Below are positions 4,548 through 7,461 of a stretch of DNA of 7,461 nucleotides, one piece after another; the first letter of the stretch is position 1; the number at the start of each line of letters is the position of its first letter. Where the stretch lies: assembly GCA_002691095.1 (NCBI GenBank), contig NZGU01000012.1, positions 40,504-47,964 on the forward strand, in the 5' to 3' direction. Origin of the DNA: Kiritimatiellaceae bacterium. GTDB lineage: Bacteria > Verrucomicrobiota > Kiritimatiellia > Kiritimatiellales > Pontiellaceae. The notes under the pieces are model-generated. The model had not been told where the DNA came from. It made no database searches and saw only the letters and a list, made by a program, of their open reading frames with translations. The position numbers and the translations under genes were made by a program.

Positions 4548-5954
4548 ATGCAGTTGTTCAGAAAAGTATGGATGAGCTTGGTTTTGGTTTGTGCGATAAG
4601 TGCTGGGGTGTATGCGGACGCTGTTAGCGCTTTGGAGGAGACGGGCCGCGCTTTTAGATCGATTGCAAAAGAGGCGTTACCAGCCGTTGTTTTTATTGAT
4701 GTGGAGTCGACGGTAGAGGTGCCTGCATCGCATTTTGATAACCCGTTTTTTGAGCAGTTTTTTGGCCGGGGCTGGCAAGGAGAGTCGCAGCAGCGGGAAT
4801 ATAGCCAGCAGGGGCAGGGGTCTGGATTTATTATTTCTAAAGAGGGGTATATTCTGACGAATAGCCATGTGGTGAACGAGGCGGATCGTATTACGGTTAC
4901 CCTGGGGGACGGGCGAAAGTTCAAGGCTTCTTTGGTGGGGGCGGATCCGAAAAGCGAAGTGGCACTGATTCAAATTGAGGATGCAAAAGATCTGCCAGTG
5001 GTGGAGTTGGGAGACTCTGATGGGCTGGCAGTGGGGGAGTGGGTGTTGGCGGCGGGCAATCCATTTGGGCTGTCGCAGACGGTGACGGCAGGGATTGTGA
5101 GCGCGTTGGGTCGAGATGAGACGGGGATTGCGGAGTATGGCAATTTTATTCAGACCGATGCGGCCATCAACCCAGGTAATTCGGGCGGCCCGTTGCTCGA
5201 TATTCATGGCGAGGTGGTGGGGATTAATACGGCCATTGTCACGCGATCGGGGGGGTATATGGGAATCGGCTTTGCGATCCCGATTAATCAGGCAGTGGCG
5301 ATTAAGGAGCAGTTGATTGCGTATGGGCGTGTTTCGCGAAGTGTGCTGGGTGTCTATATTCAAAATGTGGATGAGGATTTGGCGGCTTCGTTTGGATTAG
5401 AGGAGATTGAGGGTATATTAATCTCGGAAGTGATGCCGGATTCAGCCGCTGAGGAGGCGGGGTTGTTGGGGGGCGATATTGTGATGGCGTTTGAGGACGT
5501 GCCGGTAAAAAGAGTAGGTGCGTTTAGAAATCGGGTGGCGGCAACTCCTCCGTATAGTGAGGTGACGTTGAAGGTTTTCCGGGAGGGTGACGTGTTGGAT
5601 GTTTTGGTAACAACGCGCCCGATGGATGAGCCGATGGTGGCGGAAGAGGATTCAGCTGCGCTGAAAATCATGGAATCCATTGGTATGTCGGTGGCGGGAC
5701 TGGATGGTGAGGAGGCGGCCGCGTTGGATGTGGATGTGGAAGAGGGTGTGATGATTACGGCGGTGGAAGAGGGGTTGCCCGCGTGGCGGGCTCGGTTGCA
5801 ACCGGGCCAAATTATTACGAGCGTGAATCGGCGTGCGGTCTCCAATCGTGAGGAGTTTTATGAGGCCTTGGTAAATGCTTCTGAACGGAGCCGGGTTCTG
5901 TTTTTGGTTTCAGATGGGCGCAGCTCACGGTTTGCAGTGGTCGTGTTTGAGTAG
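4548..5954 (+). CDS. DegP/HtrA-family periplasmic serine protease with two PDZ domains
   Basis: This 468-residue protein has DegP-like length and order. A Sec signal peptide spans about 1-23 (VYA before DAVS). A trypsin-like protease domain spans about 35-258, a first PDZ domain about 262-352 (RSVLGV carboxylate-binding loop at 264-269) and a second PDZ domain about 370-468. His107 (TNSHVV) and Ser212 (NPGNSGGP) of the triad are present. The Asp position, usually SD[IL]A in this family, reads KSEVAL, giving Glu137. It carries a DegP-like Q-rich linker (about 77-90). Family members degrade or refold damaged envelope proteins and form oligomeric cages through their PDZ domains. A good Shine-Dalgarno lies 4 nt before the start. 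It is probably transcribed separately from lpxA, or by read-through. DegP, DegQ or MucD naming cannot be fixed from sequence alone. Confidence 0.94.
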   Translation: MQLFRKVWMSLVLVCAISAGVYADAVSALEETGRAFRSIAKEALPAVVFIDVESTVEVPASHFDNPFFEQFFGRGWQGESQQREYSQQGQGSGFIISKEGYILTNSHVVNEADRITVTLGDGRKFKASLVGADPKSEVALIQIEDAKDLPVVELGDSDGLAVGEWVLAAGNPFGLSQTVTAGIVSALGRDETGIAEYGNFIQTDAAINPGNSGGPLLDIHGEVVGINTAIVTRSGGYMGIGFAIPINQAVAIKEQLIAYGRVSRSVLGVYIQNVDEDLAASFGLEEIEGILISEVMPDSAAEEAGLLGGDIVMAFEDVPVKRVGAFRNRVAATPPYSEVTLKVFREGDVLDVLVTTRPMDEPMVAEEDSAALKIMESIGMSVAGLDGEEAAALDVDVEEGVMITAVEEGLPAWRARLQPGQIITSVNRRAVSNREEFYEALVNASERSRVLFLVSDGRSSRFAVVVFE

Positions 5955-5975
5955 AGGGGGTTGCACGGGGTTCGT

Positions 5976-6026
5976 CCTCAAGCTAATTGGATGTTTGAGG
6001 GGGGCTCAGAAAAGTGCGGCTTGAGG
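5976..6026. terminator. Candidate bidirectional stem-loop in the convergent HtrA/regulator gap
   Basis: CCTCAAGC (5976-5983) pairs perfectly with GCTTGAGG (6019-6026) across 35 nt. Alternatively its first six bases pair with TTGAGG (5995-6000) across 13 nt. The element occupies most of the 79-bp gap between two converging genes, where a shared terminator would be expected. There is no T-run on either strand, so it is at best a weak or factor-dependent terminator. Confidence 0.3.
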
Positions 6027-6033
6027 GGAGGGG

Positions 6034-7122
6034 CTAAAGGGACTGAATGTCAGCGGAGAGGGTTTTGACTACGGGTTCTGTGAGCGGTTCTTCCTGAGCC
6101 TGCAGGAAGATGCGGACGGCTTCGAAGCCGATCTCTTCAATGGGCTGATGGGCGGAATAGCATACGTTGGCTTCTGTTGATGCGGCGTCAAAATCAAACG
6201 TGGCAACGGGTAGGATTTTGAGTTTGTCGAGCTCGGGATTTGGATAGCGGTTACAGAACTCGAGGATACCTTCCATCATGGGATAGTCGTTGAGGAATAG
6301 GGCATCGGCATTGAGTTTGCGGGCGGCATAGATGCCGGCGCATTCGCTACCGGCTTCGTTGAGGTAGGAGGGGGTGCTGTGACAGATAACGAGCCGTTCA
6401 TCATAGGCGATGCCGTGGCTTTCAATGGCCCCTTTGTAGCCTTCGAATCGCCGCTGTCGGGCAGTGGTTTCTAGGGCGCCACTCATGAAGGCAATCTGTT
6501 CAGCTCCTTCAGCGATGAGTTTTTCGGTGAGGTCGAATGCGGTTTGATAGTTGTCGATGTCCACACGGTGTGCGTTTTTGTAGGTGTGTAGACTGGAGCC
6601 AGCCCAGACAGCTGGACAGCCGAGATCGTCGAGAAAGGCTTGGAGCTGGCTGTGGGTGGCCATGAAGGGGTCGACCACAATGGCACCTGTACATTCGACG
6701 GCCTGATAGAGGTCGCGAATGCGGACAAAATCCTGCTCTTCCGCCTGCCGGAAATGGAAGGATACGTTCAGTGTGGCCAGTTCGTTGCGGACGGCTTCGG
6801 ACTGAATGGAGTAGACTAGGCGCTGGAAATACCAATCATCTTTCGGGTCTTTGGAGGGCCAGGGGGCAATCACGACGATCAGTTTGGAGGAGCTGGCGGC
6901 GGGTTTGCGGATCAGCGTGGTTCCGCGACCGGCGCGTCGCTCGACATACCCTTCATTTTTAAGCGAAGCCAGTGCTTTGGCAATCGTCATGCGGTTTATG
7001 CCCAGCGTTTCGCTGATCGATGTTTCTGTGGGTAGCAGGTCGCCGGGCTGTAGGTCATCCGAATTAATCAGTTCGCGTACATAGCGGTATGCAATGTCTT
7101 CTTTGGTATTGGGCTTGACCAT
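6034..7122 (-). CDS. GntR-HTH / LacI-type sensor hybrid transcriptional regulator
   Basis: From ATG at 7122 this encodes 362 residues. A longer reading from 7191 exists, but 7122 has an excellent ribosome binding site (GGAGGA, 7129-7124) and begins right at the domain. Residues 8-73 form a GntR-family winged helix: LQPGDLLPTETSISETLGIN, RMTIAKALASLKNEGYVERR, then the wing GRGTTL. From about 80 to the end is a periplasmic-binding-protein-like effector domain as in LacI/GalR (KLIVVIAPW, GAIVVDPF, HRVDIDNYQTAFDLTEKLIAEG, IAFMSGA, RRFEGYKGAIESHGI). This fusion is also known from the arabinose repressor AraR, and such regulators usually sense a sugar or derivative. No signal peptide is present, so it acts in the cytoplasm on DNA. 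It is divergent from a secreted-protein gene, and two matching dyads in the shared gap suggest it controls both genes. The ligand is unknown. Confidence 0.92.
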   Translation of the reverse strand: MVKPNTKEDIAYRYVRELINSDDLQPGDLLPTETSISETLGINRMTIAKALASLKNEGYVERRAGRGTTLIRKPAASSSKLIVVIAPWPSKDPKDDWYFQRLVYSIQSEAVRNELATLNVSFHFRQAEEQDFVRIRDLYQAVECTGAIVVDPFMATHSQLQAFLDDLGCPAVWAGSSLHTYKNAHRVDIDNYQTAFDLTEKLIAEGAEQIAFMSGALETTARQRRFEGYKGAIESHGIAYDERLVICHSTPSYLNEAGSECAGIYAARKLNADALFLNDYPMMEGILEFCNRYPNPELDKLKILPVATFDFDAASTEANVCYSAHQPIEEIGFEAVRIFLQAQEEPLTEPVVKTLSADIQSL

Positions 7123-7132
7123 GGTTCCTCCG

Positions 7133-7147
7133 AAATGTTCATCATTT
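7133..7147 (-). promoter_or_regulatory. Candidate operator 1, before the regulator gene
   Basis: On the minus strand this reads AAATGATGAACATTT, a dyad with AAATG/CATTT arms and a 5-nt centre. It lies a few bases upstream of the regulator's ribosome binding site and overlaps the candidate -10 TTTAAA. It matches 12 of 15 positions with the site at 7259-7273. The position suits autorepression. Confidence 0.5.
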
Positions 7148-7258
7148 AAAACATGTCCTAATATGTTCTGCAATAACAAAATAGTGTTCAACGAATATAC
7201 TTTTCTTTGTTTTGATGAAGCAGCGGGATAGTCGGGGGTGTTTCGGTATCTTTATTAT

Positions 7259-7273
7259 AAATGATGCTCATTA
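7259..7273 (+). promoter_or_regulatory. Candidate operator 2, before the secreted-protein gene
   Basis: This reads AAATGATGCTCATTA, whose core AATGA-TGC-TCATT is a perfect dyad. It matches operator 1 at 12 of 15 positions and overlaps the candidate -10 TATAAA (7256-7261). The two dyad centres, 7140 and 7266, are 126 bp apart, close to twelve helical turns. A partial third copy (AAATGATTGC) begins at 7281. Confidence 0.5.
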
Positions 7274-7363
7274 AATAATTAAATGATTGCTTATGAGGTA
7301 GGTAGTGGTAAGTTTCTTCTGTTTTGCATATGGTAAGTGAGTGTGCAAGCATGGAGGTTTCAT

Positions 7364-7461
7364 ATGAGTAAAAGATGTATAGAGTGGGTGAGGTCGGGCT
7401 TGGTCTTAGGAGTACTGATTATGGCACAGCTCTCTTTTGCGAATGAGCGGCAGGAGCGCCC
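7364..7461 (+). CDS. Start of a Sec-exported protein, possibly a sulfatase (partial)
   Basis: The first 32 codons and part of a 33rd (Pro whatever its last base) are present, preceded by a strong ribosome binding site (GGAGG, 7353-7357, 6 nt spacing). The product starts with a classical Sec signal peptide: basic MSKR, a hydrophobic SGLVLGVLIMAQLSF core, and probable cleavage after A26 (SFA before NERQERP). No lipobox Cys is seen at the cleavage site. Formylglycine-dependent sulfatases often begin their mature domain with R/K-P-N directly after the signal peptide, so the terminal ERP fits one, but this is weak evidence. Its divergence from a GntR/LacI-type sensor suggests a carbohydrate-related exported enzyme or binding protein under that regulator. 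Confidence 0.8.
   Translation, partial: MSKRCIEWVRSGLVLGVLIMAQLSFANERQER

Larger units (their letters stand above)
7123..7363. promoter_or_regulatory. Divergent control region between the regulator and the secreted-protein gene
   Basis: This 241-bp gap is noticeably A+T-rich and contains no gene. It holds ribosome binding sites for both flanking genes (7129-7124 on the minus strand; GGAGG 7353-7357 on the plus strand) and two matching dyads listed separately. Candidate -10 elements are TATAAA (7256-7261, +) and TTTAAA (7150-7145, -). The latter has a weak TTGCAG -35 17 bp away. Each candidate -10 touches one of the dyads. No strong -35 was found on the plus strand. TGTTC or TGTCC occurs four times between 7136 and 7189 and may be part of further binding sites. 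Confidence 0.5.

Noticed and set aside
4307..5363. Overlapping minus-strand open frames (4307-4924 and 4677-5363)
   Set aside because: They are antisense to lpxA and the HtrA gene, with shadow-like composition and no recognisable motif.
7123..7191. 23-residue N-terminal extension of the regulator from ATG at 7191
   Set aside because: The internal ATG at 7122 has a near-ideal ribosome binding site and starts the GntR domain at the usual place. The extension would cover the probable operator and promoter.

Overview
The window looks like chromosomal DNA of a Gram-negative bacterium with an outer membrane. FabZ and LpxA (the first lipid A acyltransferase) sit side by side, and there are Sec-exported envelope chaperone and protease genes. 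Several features suggest the PVC superphylum, perhaps Kiritimatiellota: an uncharacterised CxxxC protein of a type I recall from Planctomycetes and Verrucomicrobia, a GntR-HTH/LacI-type hybrid regulator beside a secreted protein that may be a sulfatase, and YkgJ next to fabZ-lpxA. This placement is inference. The + strand carries more G than C even across minus-strand genes, so it is probably the leading strand.

Layout. Bases 1-719 (+) hold the tail of a probable pgsA and, in an ATGA overlap with it, an uncharacterised protein. Its last 12 codons overlap the end of larE on the other strand. Bases 681-2730 (-) hold a compact set read right to left: a secreted parvulin-type peptidyl-prolyl isomerase, a small one-TM protein, and larE, whose start lies inside the small gene. 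Bases 2731-2828 are a short divergent regulatory region with an inverted repeat. Bases 2829-4452 (+) hold a YkgJ-family Cys-cluster protein, then fabZ and lpxA with no gap. Bases 4548-5954 (+) hold a DegP/HtrA-type periplasmic protease. Bases 5955-6033 are a convergent gap with competing inverted repeats. Bases 6034-7122 (-) hold a GntR/LacI-type regulator. Bases 7123-7363 are a divergent control region, and 7364 to the end is the start of a secreted protein.

How the genes fit together. Most of the window is envelope housekeeping: phospholipid synthesis (pgsA), 3-hydroxyacyl-ACP metabolism and lipid A (fabZ, lpxA), and protein folding and quality control (parvulin, HtrA). The right end is an accessory regulator-plus-exported-protein unit. 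Two near-identical 15-bp quasi-palindromes lie there, one in front of each divergent gene, with centres 126 bp apart. They are the best candidates for the regulator's operators.

No RNA genes, CRISPR arrays, insertion sequences or phage genes were seen, and there is no clear multi-gene novel system. The best leads are the paired operators, a Glu in place of the HtrA catalytic Asp, a Val in place of a conserved LpxA active-site His, and the two overlapping gene arrangements around larE.
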